A stretch of 64,000 bases of DNA from Desulfarculaceae bacterium (GTDB lineage Bacteria > Desulfobacterota > Desulfarculia > Desulfarculales > Desulfarculaceae): assembly GCA_020444545.1 (NCBI GenBank), contig JAHLKT010000007.1, positions 15,001-79,000 of the forward strand, written 5' to 3'. The notes beneath the pieces are model-generated. The model had not been told where the DNA came from. It made no database searches and worked only from the letters and a program-made list of their open reading frames with translations. This document shows, one piece after another, positions 1 to 7,433 of the stretch; the stretch's first letter is position 1, and every line of letters begins with the position of its first letter. The translations under genes and the position numbers were made by a program.

Positions 1-572
1 ATGACTTAACCCGTCTCGACGTCTACTGTTTTTAACCCGCTATTCAGTTTTCAGAGATCAACAGGCGCAAGAATCAGTTTATCCACCCCGTCGGCCGTTG
101 TCAAGACCAACTTAATCACCTCTGGGGTGAACTGGATTCTTGTCTTCTCTTGTTAGAGAGCTGCCTTCAGGTTTCTGCCTTCCGGCTCGCGCCGGCCCCG
201 ACAGGTTCCGTGCGGCAACGAGGGGGATAGTACCAGAACTCGTTGGTCCTGCAAGCGAAAAAAAACAATTTGGTGAAAAAAATATAAGACCCCGGCCGCC
301 AACCGTCTCTTGGCACTCCAAGTGGTGGCCGCAAGTTCACTACTACTATATATGGGGGAGGGGGGCAACCGAAAAAATTGCGACAAAAGGTGGCAAAATC
401 TAGCGCAAATGCCCGGAGGGGCGGTGGATATGGTCAAAAGGCATGCGGTATGGTGTTTAAAAAGACCTCCGAAAGCGCGCGGCCCATGGGAAGCTTTGAC
501 TTGGCTGTCAAAAAATAGCTAGGATGTAGTCACATTGCGGGCCGTGGGCCCGATGGAAGGACGAGAAGGCTC
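1..572. other. Gene-free stretch at window start
   Basis: No convincing gene is visible. The short open frames have no ribosome-binding site, no codon bias like the neighbours and no recognisable motif. One DnaA-box-like octamer (TTATCCAC) occurs near position 80, but it is isolated. The last 40 bases are the leader of the secreted-protein gene that starts at 573. Confidence 0.4.
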
Positions 573-929
573 ATGAAAAAAACCATCACCACCCTTTTTA
601 TCATCGCCGCACTGCTCATGACCGCGCCGGCGGCTTCGGCCTGGGTGATCCACAACAACACCGATTATTTGGTGGGGGTGAGCGGCAAGTGGTCCTTTGG
701 CTTTGATAAATTCAAGATACGCCCCCGGAAGAGCCACAAAGGCGACAGCGACGCGCTCTTGATGAACGTATCGGTGAGCTATCTGTCCCAAGGCCAGCTT
801 CGCCAGAGTTACAGCTTCAGCATCCCCGCCGACGGCCAGGCCAAGGTCTACCCGGGCAAGGTGGAGGTGTACAACGGGGCGGGCAAGGTGATCTACACCA
901 CCAACATGGACCACTTCGACTTGCGCTGA
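573..929 (+). CDS. Small secreted protein of unknown function
   Basis: A 118-residue protein opening with a clear Sec signal peptide: MKK, a hydrophobic core of about 15 residues, then APAASA before the likely cleavage site. The mature part of about 95 residues is polar, with alternating aromatic and hydrophobic residues suggestive of a beta sandwich (for example VSVSYLSQGQ and YSFSIPADGQ). No cysteines, catalytic motif or anchor are visible, so it is predicted periplasmic or extracellular. The start is supported by a purine-rich GGAAGG 15-20 bases upstream of ATG. I do not recognise the family. The next gene lies 47 bases downstream on the same strand and may be cotranscribed, but nothing links their roles. 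Confidence 0.7.
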   Translation: MKKTITTLFIIAALLMTAPAASAWVIHNNTDYLVGVSGKWSFGFDKFKIRPRKSHKGDSDALLMNVSVSYLSQGQLRQSYSFSIPADGQAKVYPGKVEVYNGAGKVIYTTNMDHFDLR

Positions 930-976
930 GCCGGGCGCGGACCAGGGGCCTGCCCATATATATAGGAGAGGGTAGC

Positions 977-1468
977 GTGGGCATCAATCCGTACTTCGCG
1001 GCCCCTTGCGGGCTCTACTGCGGGGTCTGCGCCATCCACCTGGCCGGGCGCGATAACAACCGCAAGTTGCAGGAAAAGCTGGTGAACCTCTACCAGGGCA
1101 ACACCCCGGGCAAGGGCACTTTGCCCGGGGCCGAGAACCTGAAGCCCGAGGACATCCACTGCGACGGCTGCATGTCGGCCGAGCCGTTCTTCTTCTGCAA
1201 GACCTGCTTCATCAAGGATTGCACCAAGGACAAGGGCTACGAGGGCTGCCACCAGTGCGGCGAGTTCCCCTGCGAGTTCATCGGGAACTTCTCCATGGCC
1301 GTGGGCAAGAAGGTGATTCTGCGGGCGGTGCCCTATCGCCGCGAGCACGACACCGGGCAGTGGATGCTGGACGAGGAGGCCCGCTACCATTGCCCCCAGT
1401 GCGGGGCCCAGGCTTTCAGGGGCGCGATGCGCTGCAATCAATGCAAGAGCCCTCTTGATCTGGATTAG
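977..1468 (+). CDS. Cysteine-rich DUF3795-type protein
   Basis: A 163-residue cytoplasmic protein beginning with GTG, with the Shine-Dalgarno AGGAGAGG just upstream. The N-terminus APCGLYCGVCAIH is the hallmark of the DUF3795 family, usually described as putative zinc- or metal-binding proteins of anaerobes. Further cysteine pairs follow: CDGC near 57, CKTCFIKDC near 70-78, CHQCGEFPC near 88-96. A C-terminal zinc-ribbon-like set (CPQCG and CNQC, near 138-156) follows. The function of this family is unknown. The abundance of paired cysteines argues for zinc or Fe-S binding, which is inference. A 125-bp palindromic repeat begins immediately after the stop codon. Confidence 0.8.
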   Translation: MGINPYFAAPCGLYCGVCAIHLAGRDNNRKLQEKLVNLYQGNTPGKGTLPGAENLKPEDIHCDGCMSAEPFFFCKTCFIKDCTKDKGYEGCHQCGEFPCEFIGNFSMAVGKKVILRAVPYRREHDTGQWMLDEEARYHCPQCGAQAFRGAMRCNQCKSPLDLD

Positions 1469-1603
1469 CTCGGGCCGGCTTCGCCAGACGCGCCTATGCT
1501 GCGTTGCGGGCGGCGCTCGCCTCCTCGGCGTATTGCATATACGCCTGCGGGCCTCGCTTGCCCGCGCCTTGCCTAGCCACGCCTGGCTGTGCCGGGGGTA
1601 GGG
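1469..1603 (+). repeat. 125-bp imperfect-palindrome element, copy 1
   Basis: First of four dispersed copies of a hairpin-forming element (others at 26377, 30451 and 44913). It opens with CCGGCTTCGCCAG and closes with CTGGCTGTGCCGGG, which form imperfect terminal inverted repeats. The interior is also roughly self-complementary around CGTATTGCATATACGCC. It starts within 5 bases of the stop codon of the preceding gene, in the same orientation as copies 3 and 4 relative to their upstream genes. Confidence 0.75.
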
Positions 1604-1644
1604 CGATGTAAGAAAAAGCAGGCCAGGCTTTTGCCTTTCTTTTC

Positions 1645-2520
1645 CCTCCCTCTTATCTCCCCAACCACCCCCCGTCGGGGTCGCACCGGGGCCGGCGTCT
1701 TCGCGCCGCATGACAGCCTGCCTCTCGCGAGCCTTTCTAGAATTTCCCGACCACCCTCCGCTTGCCCAGGTCCGCGATGAAGCCCCGCTAGCGAGCGCCT
1801 CTCGTTTGCCTCAGCTGTTATGCCGGCCCAGGGTGACCCCGGCAAAAAAGCCCGCTTTTCTTTCTTTTTCCCCATCTTCTTCTCTCATAATTGCCTTTTG
1901 AGGCCCGAACCAAAGACAAAACCAGGGAAGATCGCCACCTCGCGGCGGAAGGGCTTCCCCTTTCAGCAAACGACCGGAGCCGCCGCTCCTCGCGATGACT
2001 CGCTGTTACTGGAATTTGAGAAGAGTAAAAAACAGGGTTTGCGCCCGCCCGCTGGCGCATGGGGGTTTTTCGGGCGGGGATAAACCCCGCCCCTACATTG
2101 GCCTGGCCGCTGCATCAACGCCTTTCCGATGCACCGATCCGGAGGCCTCCCGCGAGCAGGCCCCTCTTTTTTCTCCCCCACCACCCCCCGTCGGGGTCGC
2201 CTCGGGGCCGGCATCTCCGCGCCGCATTACAGCCTGCCTCTCGCGAGCCTTTCTAGAATTTCCCGACCACCCCTCCGCTTGCCCAGGTCCGCGAGGAAGA
2301 CCCGCCAGCGAGCGCCTCTCGTTTGCCTCAGCTGTTATGCCGGCCCAGGGTGACCCCGGCAAAAAAAGCCCGCTTTTCTTTCTTTTTCTTTTCTTCTCTT
2401 TGCTCCCAACCGGAGACAAAACCAGGGAAGATCGCCACCTCGCGGCGGGAGTTGCTTCCCCTTTCAGCAACCGCCCGGGGCCGCCGCTCCTCGCGATGAC
2501 TCACTATTTCTGGAGCATAT
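1645..2520 (+). repeat. Mosaic intergenic repeat cluster 1 (two units)
   Basis: Two direct copies of a unit of about 350 bp (roughly 1650-2015 and 2172-2520) fill the gap between convergent genes. Each unit reads: a pyrimidine-rich tract; CACCCCCCGTCGGGGTCGC; GGGGCCGGC; CTCGCGAGCCTTTCTAGAAT; CCGCTTGCCCAGGTCCGCGA; the hairpin segment TTATGCCGGCCCAGGGTGAC followed by CCCGGCAAAAAA; a second T/C-rich tract; then GGAAGATCGCCACCTCGCGG and GCTCCTCGCGATGACTC. Between the units, at 2071-2092, sits the palindrome GGCGGGGATAAACCCCGCC. No coding potential is seen. Confidence 0.8.
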
Positions 2521-2569
2521 TTGGTGGGAGGTTGGGGGTGGTTTCGTTGCGTTCCGGGCGCGGGCGTCT

Positions 2570-3319
2570 CTATTCGAAGGGCCTAAAGGAGACGAAGACC
2601 TCCTTGCCGTTCAGGCGCTCCACCGCTTGGGAGATGAGGCGGTTGACCCGCGGCCCTGGCGCGGTGGGGTCAGACATGGCATCGGCCTCGGCCAGCTCGT
2701 TCGGGTCCAGGGGGTCGAAGAGAAAGGCCTGGGCGCTGACTTCCCGCGCCGCGCGTCCGGCCGGGGTGAGGCCGTAGGTGGTCACCCCGTGGCGGCTGAC
2801 CACCAGCCATTCGATCTCGCCCTCGGGGTGGTGCTTCCAAAAGGCCCGCGACAACAGCTCGGCCGCGTTGATGTCCGCCACCGAGGGCAGACCCTCCTCC
2901 ACGGTCTTCATCAGGCGCTTGTCCGCGTGGTAGGTCTCGCGGATGAAGGCGGTCTTGGGGTGGATGTGATACACGGCGAGGCGCGGGTGCTTTTTTAAGA
3001 GCCGGTAGACGTAGACCTCGATGCCGATGTAGTTGCCGTCCTTGGTGGTGCGCTCACAGCAGCCCAGCTCGACCCAGAGCTTCTCGCCGGGCAGGTAGGC
3101 CCATATCTCCTCGAAGCCGGGCGCGGCGCACAGGGCGCGAAGCTGGGCCTCGCCAGAGGTACGGCCGGCGTGCACCACGGCGCGCAGGGCGGGGGAGGGG
3201 TTCACCCGCAAGCGGGGCTCCACCCGCCAGGGCCGGGGCTCGGGCTCGGCCGCCGGGGCAACCCCGGCCGCCAAACAGCTTGCCAAGAGCGCGGCCGCCA
3301 GCAGGCGGGCGATGGGCAT
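2570..3319 (-). CDS. Secreted protein with JAMM-like HxHP...SxxD motif
   Basis: A 249-residue exported protein. I chose the ATG at 3319 because GAGG lies six bases upstream; ATG at 3331 is an alternative that adds MRRR. The first 24 residues are a signal peptide ending APAA. The mature part contains YHIHP (His118, His120) and, after a gap, PSVAD (Ser146, Asp149). The order HxHP then SxxD matches the zinc ligands of JAB1/MPN/Mov34 (JAMM) metallopeptidases, and acidic residues at 70-84 could supply the upstream glutamate. The spacing between the two motifs is longer than the usual 7-10 residues, so the assignment is tentative. It lies alone, facing a convergent repeat cluster. Confidence 0.6.
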   Translation of the reverse strand: MPIARLLAAALLASCLAAGVAPAAEPEPRPWRVEPRLRVNPSPALRAVVHAGRTSGEAQLRALCAAPGFEEIWAYLPGEKLWVELGCCERTTKDGNYIGIEVYVYRLLKKHPRLAVYHIHPKTAFIRETYHADKRLMKTVEEGLPSVADINAAELLSRAFWKHHPEGEIEWLVVSRHGVTTYGLTPAGRAAREVSAQAFLFDPLDPNELAEADAMSDPTAPGPRVNRLISQAVERLNGKEVFVSFRPFE

Positions 3320-3386
3320 ACGGCGCCTCATGAGGGCCAGCCTAGCGCCCCGTGGGGGCGGCCGCAAGTTAAAGGGCGGTTACGGC

Positions 3387-3734
3387 CTAGGCCTCGCCGA
3401 CCCCCGGGTCCACGCTGGGGGGCGGGCCCAGGTCCGGGGCCGCGGCCGGGGTCTTGGCCGCCGCGATGTTTTCCAATAGGCCCAGCATCCGGAAAAAAAC
3501 CATGATCACCTCCATGTACACCCGGGCCAGGATGGCGAACACGGCGGCCGCGATGGCCGATCCGATGAGGTACAAGAGGCCGTAGCCGAACCCGGCGGCG
3601 AAACCGGCGATCGCGGTGACCACGAACCAGATCGCCACGCCGATGAGGATGAGCACGTAGAGGATCTTGATGATGCTGGGGGTGATGAATTCCTGGAAGC
3701 TCAGGTTGAACATCTTGTGGGTGAATGAGGGCAC
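3387..3734 (-). CDS. DUF4282-type small membrane protein
   Basis: A 115-residue integral membrane protein. The start is GTG at 3734, with GGAGG six bases upstream; in-frame extension further upstream runs into repeat DNA. The N-terminal part (MFNLSFQEFITP after a short leader) precedes two hydrophobic segments (about residues 20-42 and 48-72) rich in Ile, Val, Gly and Ala. It ends in a Pro/Ala-rich hydrophilic tail. The arrangement fits the DUF4282 family of two-helix membrane proteins, whose role is unknown. Its candidate promoter resembles that of the gene at 4582-4914. Confidence 0.7.
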   Translation of the reverse strand: MPSFTHKMFNLSFQEFITPSIIKILYVLILIGVAIWFVVTAIAGFAAGFGYGLLYLIGSAIAAAVFAILARVYMEVIMVFFRMLGLLENIAAAKTPAAAPDLGPPPSVDPGVGEA

Positions 3735-3801
3735 CGGACACCTCCCTTGGCAAATAAAGACCGGGTAAGGCACGGACCGCAACCACCTATCAGCTACGGG
3801 G

Positions 3802-3842
3802 ATTGTAGCACGCCAGGGCACAAAAAAGCCGGGGCCCATGAG
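3802..3842 (-). promoter_or_regulatory. Candidate promoter -10 and upstream hairpin
   Basis: On the minus strand, TGCTACAAT forms an extended -10 box about 70 bases before the GTG start at 3734. Immediately upstream is a GGGC/GCCC hairpin followed by six T, which may end transcription coming from the repeat cluster. The same arrangement (TGCTACAAT preceded by CCGGGGC hairpin and T-run) occurs before the gene at 4582-4914. Confidence 0.4.
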
Positions 3843-4545
3843 CCCGAGAGACTCTCGCGCGCCAGCAGGCGGATATAAACCCCACCCATGCATTTGCCTT
3901 GTCTCTGGTTGGGAGCAAAGAAAAGAGAGGAGAAAAGAGAAAAGAAAAAGGGTTTTTTTGCTGGGATCGCCCAGGGCCGGCATAAGGGTAGGTGCCGGGG
4001 AGGGGCGCTCGTTGGCGGGGCGGGGACGCGGTGGCGAAGGGCGCGGAGAGGGGGCCTTGAAAATCGACTAGGCCCGTTGGAGGCAGGCCTAGGTGGCGCG
4101 CGGAGATGCCGGCCCAGCGGCGACCCCGGCGGTGGGGTGGTGGTGGGAGGAGAAGGAAGAGGGGGAAAGAAGCGAGGGACGGCGGTGGAATGGGAGGCCA
4201 ATGTAGGGGCGGGGTTTATCCCCGCCCGAGAGACTCTCGCGCGCCAGCAGGCGGATATAAGCCCCACCCATGCATTTGCCTCGTCTCCGGTTGGGAGCAA
4301 AGAAAAGAAGGGAGAAAAGAGAAAAAAAAGGGTTTTTTTGCCGGGATCGCCCAGGGCCGGCATAAGGGTAGGTGCCGGGGAGGGGCGCTCGTTGGCGGGG
4401 CGGGGACGCGGTGGCGAAGGGCGCGGAGAGGGGGCCTTGAAAATCGACTAGGCCCGTTGGAGGCAGGCCTAGGTGGTGCGCGGAGATGCCGGCCCCGAGG
4501 CGACCCCGGCGGGGGGGTGGTGGGGGGAGGAGAAGGAAGAGGGGA
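3843..4545 (-). repeat. Mosaic intergenic repeat cluster 2 (tandem duplication)
   Basis: Two nearly identical direct copies of about 320 bp (3843-4165 and 4225-4545), offset by 380-382 bases, lie in the gap between two minus-strand genes. They carry the mosaic unit in reverse orientation: a purine-rich strand, CCAGGGCCGGCATAAGGGTA, then GGAGATGCCGGCC followed by CGACCCCGGCGG. The 60-base spacer holds GGGCGGGGTTTATCCCCGCC, the same palindrome seen in cluster 1. The copies differ at only a few positions over most of their length, so the duplication is recent. Confidence 0.8.
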
Positions 4546-4581
4546 GGCGGCCCAGAGAAAAGGACTGGGATAATGAGGGCT

Positions 4582-4914
4582 CTATTTGCCGGGATCGATC
4601 AGCCCCAGCTTGACCAGCCTGCTGCGGATGCCGCCGCTGCTGCGTTGGTGGGCCGCGGCCATGTCCTTGATCTTGTCGCCCCGCCGGAAGGCCTGGGTCA
4701 GCTCCGCGTCCTCCACCTCGGACCAGGGCTTGCCCTGATTGGCCGGGCGGTCGCTGGTCAGGGCCGGGTTTTGTAAAATCTCGCGGACGTGGTGCAGGGC
4801 CCGGATGATCTGGGGCCGGTTGATGAGGTGATCCTCCGGCAGCACCTCGCCGGTGGTGGGGTCCACCCCCTCGCTGAGCAGGCGCACCACCTTGATGGTT
4901 TCGTGCAATTCCAT
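4582..4914 (-). CDS. Small protein with helicase-associated N-domain and Myb-like HTH
   Basis: A 110-residue cytoplasmic protein with ATG at 4914 preceded by GGGGGG seven bases upstream. The N-terminal half (ELHETIKVVRLLSEGVDPTT, then GEVLPEDHLIN) resembles a short region found in many bacterial helicase-associated hypothetical proteins. The C-terminal half (GKPWSEVEDAELTQAF, ending SGGIRSRLVKLGLI) resembles the SANT/Myb-like helix-turn-helix often found at the end of such proteins, with the tryptophan and 'RSRL.KLGL' signature. It probably binds DNA, but a precise role cannot be assigned. It reads away from tyrS in the same direction, separated from it by a terminator. Confidence 0.6.
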   Translation of the reverse strand: MELHETIKVVRLLSEGVDPTTGEVLPEDHLINRPQIIRALHHVREILQNPALTSDRPANQGKPWSEVEDAELTQAFRRGDKIKDMAAAHQRSSGGIRSRLVKLGLIDPGK

Positions 4915-4960
4915 GTCCCCCCCTTTTATTCCCAACTTTTTCATGTTCGGCAGGTGGGTG

Positions 4961-4972
4961 ATTGTAGCATCC
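4961..4972 (-). promoter_or_regulatory. Candidate extended -10 promoter
   Basis: TGCTACAAT on the minus strand (TACAAT at 4961-4966, preceded by TG) lies about 50 bases before the ATG at 4914 and just after the tyrS terminator. It matches the element at 3802 upstream of the DUF4282-type gene. No clear -35 box is visible. Confidence 0.4.
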
Positions 4973-4980
4973 CCGGGCAT

Positions 4981-5018
4981 AAAAAAGCCGGGGCCCCGCC
5001 TGCGCGGAGCCCCGGAGA
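4981..5018 (-). terminator. Rho-independent terminator of tyrS
   Basis: On the minus strand an 11-13 bp GC-rich stem (CCGGGGCTCCGC pairing with GGCGGGGCCCCGG) is followed by TTTTTT. It starts about 20 bases after the tyrS stop codon, the expected place for an intrinsic terminator. Confidence 0.85.
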
Positions 5019-5039
5019 ATCGTCTCGCTGGAGTTAAAG

Positions 5040-6266
5040 CTACTCGGGCACCACCCGGTGATGCTTCTTCTTGCCCGCGCGCAGCCAGATCGCGCCGTCC
5101 TCGCCGGCCATGTCCAGGGTGATAGGGGTGTCGAAGGCCTCCACCCGGTTCTCGCCCACATAGGCCCCGCCCTGAGTGATGAGCCGCCGGGCCTCGGAAG
5201 AGCTCTTGCACAGCCCCACCTCGTTGAAGAGCAGGAAGGCGGGCACGCCCTCGGCCAGGCGGTCCTTGGCCATGCCGGAGGTGGGCACGCCCTCGGCGTC
5301 GGCCCCGCCGCCAAAGGCCGCCTGGGCCGCCTGTTGGGCGTTCTTGGCCTCGGCCTCGCCGTGCACGATCTTGGTCACCTCGTAGGCCAGCACCTGCTTG
5401 GCCTGGTTGATGGCCGCGCCCTCCAGCCGGGCCAGTTCGTCCACCTGGTCCATGGGCAGGAAGGTGAACAGCTTGAGGAAACGCTCCACGTCGTCGTCGG
5501 TGGTGTTCACCCAGTACTGATAGAAGTCGTAGGGGCTGGTGCGCTCCGGGTCCAGCCACACCGTGCCCGCGTGGGTCTTGCCCATCTTCTGGCCGGTGCT
5601 GGTGGTGATGAGCGGGAAGGTGAGGCCGTAGACGGTCTGGCCCACCATGCGGCGGGTGAGGTCCACCCCGGCCACGATGTTGCCCCACTGGTCGTTGCCG
5701 CCCATCTGGAGGCGGCAGCCGTGGTGCTTGCACAGGTGCATGAAGTCGTAGGCCTGGAGGATCATGTAGTTGAATTCGATGAAGCTCAGGCCGGTCTCCA
5801 GGCGCAGCTTCACGCTCTCGGCGGCCAACATGCGGTTCACCGAGAAGTGGCGGCCCACGTCGCGGAGCATCTCGATGTAGTTCAGCGGGGCCAGCCAGTC
5901 GGCGTTGTTGACCATGACCGCCTTATCGTCGCCGAACTCCAGGAAGGGGGTCAGCTGCTCTTTGATGGCCTCGGCGTTGGCGGCCAGCTCCTCCAGGGAG
6001 AGGATCTTGCGCATCTCGGTCTTGCCCGAGGGGTCGCCCACCATGCCCGTGCCCCCGCCCACCAGCACGATGGGCCGGTGCCCGGCGCGTTGGAGGTGCA
6101 CCAGGCTCAGGATGGGGATGAGGCTGCCCACGTGCAAAGAGGTGGCGGTGGGGTCGAAGCCGATGTAGCCCAGCACGGTCTCGCTGTTGAACAGTTTGCC
6201 CAGCTCCACCTCGTCGGTGCACTGGGCCACATAGCCGCGCTCCAGGAAAGTATCGTACACGCTCAC
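5040..6266 (-). CDS. tyrS: Tyrosyl-tRNA synthetase
   Basis: Charges tRNA-Tyr with tyrosine in the cytoplasm. The 408-residue length is normal for the bacterial enzyme. Class I signatures are present: the HIGH-like HVGS in YIGFDPTATSLHVGSL (near residues 34-49), QAYDFMHL and GGNDQWGN in the tyrosine-binding core, and the KMSKS loop as KMGKT near 230. A C-terminal S4 RNA-binding domain follows (SSSEARRLITQGGAYVGENR). The start is GTG, with GAGG eight bases upstream. Divergent N-terminal residues and the KMGKT variant suggest the TyrZ/longer-type branch, though this is not certain. A terminator follows, and a possible promoter lies about 180 bases upstream. Confidence 0.95.
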   Translation of the reverse strand: MSVYDTFLERGYVAQCTDEVELGKLFNSETVLGYIGFDPTATSLHVGSLIPILSLVHLQRAGHRPIVLVGGGTGMVGDPSGKTEMRKILSLEELAANAEAIKEQLTPFLEFGDDKAVMVNNADWLAPLNYIEMLRDVGRHFSVNRMLAAESVKLRLETGLSFIEFNYMILQAYDFMHLCKHHGCRLQMGGNDQWGNIVAGVDLTRRMVGQTVYGLTFPLITTSTGQKMGKTHAGTVWLDPERTSPYDFYQYWVNTTDDDVERFLKLFTFLPMDQVDELARLEGAAINQAKQVLAYEVTKIVHGEAEAKNAQQAAQAAFGGGADAEGVPTSGMAKDRLAEGVPAFLLFNEVGLCKSSSEARRLITQGGAYVGENRVEAFDTPITLDMAGEDGAIWLRAGKKKHHRVVPE

Positions 6267-6446
6267 GTCAAACGCCTCGTTTTCTTTGGCAAGATTGCAC
6301 CGGCGGCGATGGCCGCCCCTGGTGATATAACCCGCACGGCGGGCCTTGTCGAGGGGAATCCGGGTATGTGCGTCAGCGTCTCGGGGCGGAGCCCCGATAG
6401 TGGTAGGCCTGGGAATAGTTGCGCGCTTGGCTGGTCATGACAAGGG

Positions 6447-6476
6447 GCATTATAGCGGGGACGCGGCGCCGGGGGC
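6447..6476 (-). promoter_or_regulatory. Candidate sigma-70 promoter for tyrS
   Basis: Minus-strand TTGCCC (6471-6476), an 18-base spacer and a perfect TATAAT (6447-6452). This would give tyrS a leader of about 175 bases. That leader holds a CGGGGC/GCCCCG inverted repeat near 6383-6400 but no T-box features that I can recognise. Confidence 0.4.
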
Positions 6477-6554
6477 AATGGCAATCAGCCTCGGGGAGAT
6501 TAGCTTATAATAGATGAAGGCATTAGTCCGCGCGGGCGGGAAGGGAGAAGCCGC

Positions 6555-6908
6555 TTGACCAAGAAATTTCTATGGCTGACGTTGGGGAGCCTGGCGGCCT
6601 TGTGCCTGCTGGCCGCGCCGGTCACGGCCGGCGCCGAGGCCCGGGGCAACCTGCGGGTGGTGGTGGTGGGCCATATGGGCGCGCCCCTGGCCCAGGCCGG
6701 GGTGATGCTGGTCGGCCCGGAGCGCCAGCGCAACCGGGAGACCGGCTTCGACGGGGTGGTGGAGTTCCCCCTGATCCCCCAGGGGGTCTACGAGGTCCAG
6801 GTGATCAAGGCCAAGATGCAGCGCGTGGTGCGCACCGGGGTGGTGGTGCGCCAGGGGCAGACCATGACCCTGCGCATCGAGATGCGCCCCCAGGGCCAGG
6901 GCATGTGA
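6555..6908 (+). CDS. Secreted carboxypeptidase-regulatory-like domain protein A
   Basis: A 117-residue exported protein starting with TTG, with AAGGGAG upstream. It has a signal peptide (MTKKFLWLTLGSLAALCLLA, cleavage near VTAGAEA) and one beta-sandwich domain of the carboxypeptidase-regulatory/transthyretin-like type. The repeat is visible as LRVVVVGHMGAPLAQAGVML, then TGFDGVVEFPLIPQGVYEVQ, then a closing strand MTLRIEMRP. In such domains the G.Y.V segment follows a 'P.G.Y' turn. No enzymatic residues are present; a structural or binding role in the envelope is likely. It is followed after eight bases by a paralogue of the same length. Confidence 0.65.
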   Translation: MTKKFLWLTLGSLAALCLLAAPVTAGAEARGNLRVVVVGHMGAPLAQAGVMLVGPERQRNRETGFDGVVEFPLIPQGVYEVQVIKAKMQRVVRTGVVVRQGQTMTLRIEMRPQGQGM

Positions 6909-6916
6909 GGAACGGG

Positions 6917-7270
6917 GTGACACGGCGCGTTTTCCTGGGCCTGGTTCTGGCCTGGCTGGCCCTGGCCGTTGCCACGGCGGCGGCGCCCGCCCGGGCCGGG
7001 CAGGAGGCCAGCCTGGTGGTGGAGGTGAGCAGCTTTCGGGGGGGCTATCTCTTCGGGGTTTCGGCCCGCCTGAGCGGGCCGGACCGGGAGCGCCTGGGGT
7101 TCAGCGACGACCGCGGCCAGGTGCGTTTCGATTCCCTGCCGCCCGGGAGCTACGACTTGGAGCTCAGGCTGCGGGGCTATCGGCCCACCTACCACAGAAG
7201 CATCAGCTTGCGCGCCGGAGAGAGCCTGCGCATCCGGGAAAGCATGCCCAGCCTGGCGGGCCCCCGCTGA
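6917..7270 (+). CDS. Secreted carboxypeptidase-regulatory-like domain protein B
   Basis: A 117-residue paralogue of the preceding gene, probably cotranscribed with it. The GTG at 6917 is chosen because GAGG lies six bases upstream and overlaps the previous stop codon region; GTG at 6905 is also in frame. It has a signal peptide (RRVFLGLVLAWLALAVATAA, cleavage near APARA) and one beta-sandwich domain: SLVVEVSSFRGGYLFGVSA, FSDDRGQVRFDSLPPGSYDL, ending SLRIRESMPSL. The shared pattern of strand, 'D.G.V.F..LP.G.YD', strand marks the carboxypeptidase regulatory-like fold. The exact role is unknown. Confidence 0.65.
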   Translation: MTRRVFLGLVLAWLALAVATAAAPARAGQEASLVVEVSSFRGGYLFGVSARLSGPDRERLGFSDDRGQVRFDSLPPGSYDLELRLRGYRPTYHRSISLRAGESLRIRESMPSLAGPR

Positions 7271-7362
7271 GGCGGACGGCCCGACCCAAAGGCCCCTGCC
7301 CGGCGGCCCGGGGCGAGCTCAGCGACAATTTACTGTATTAGTTGGGAAAAAATTCATATAAG

Positions 7363-7391
7363 TTGTGTGAGCCTACCAACGTGCTTATAAT
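7363..7391 (+). promoter_or_regulatory. Sigma-70 promoter of the PEP-CTERM gene
   Basis: TTGTGT (7363-7368), a 17-base spacer and a perfect TATAAT (7386-7391), about 43 bases before the GTG start at 7434. The surrounding 60 bases are AT-rich compared with the region. The gene has a strong AAGGAG ribosome-binding site. Confidence 0.6.
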
Positions 7392-7433
7392 TAAGTCACT
7401 GCCCCGGGAGATTCCTCATAAGGAGAAGAGAAA

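Noticed and set aside
1-572. Short open frames at the window start as genes
   Set aside because: They overlap in several frames, lack ribosome-binding sites and motifs, and show no codon preference like the flanking genes.
1645-2520. Insertion sequence or transposon in the mosaic repeat clusters
   Set aside because: No transposase frame and no consistent terminal inverted repeats or target-site duplications at unit ends, so I call them repeats only.
6267-6446. T-box riboswitch in the tyrS leader
   Set aside because: No TGGN-type T-loop, no specifier loop with UAC/UAU codon context and no terminator/antiterminator pair are visible.
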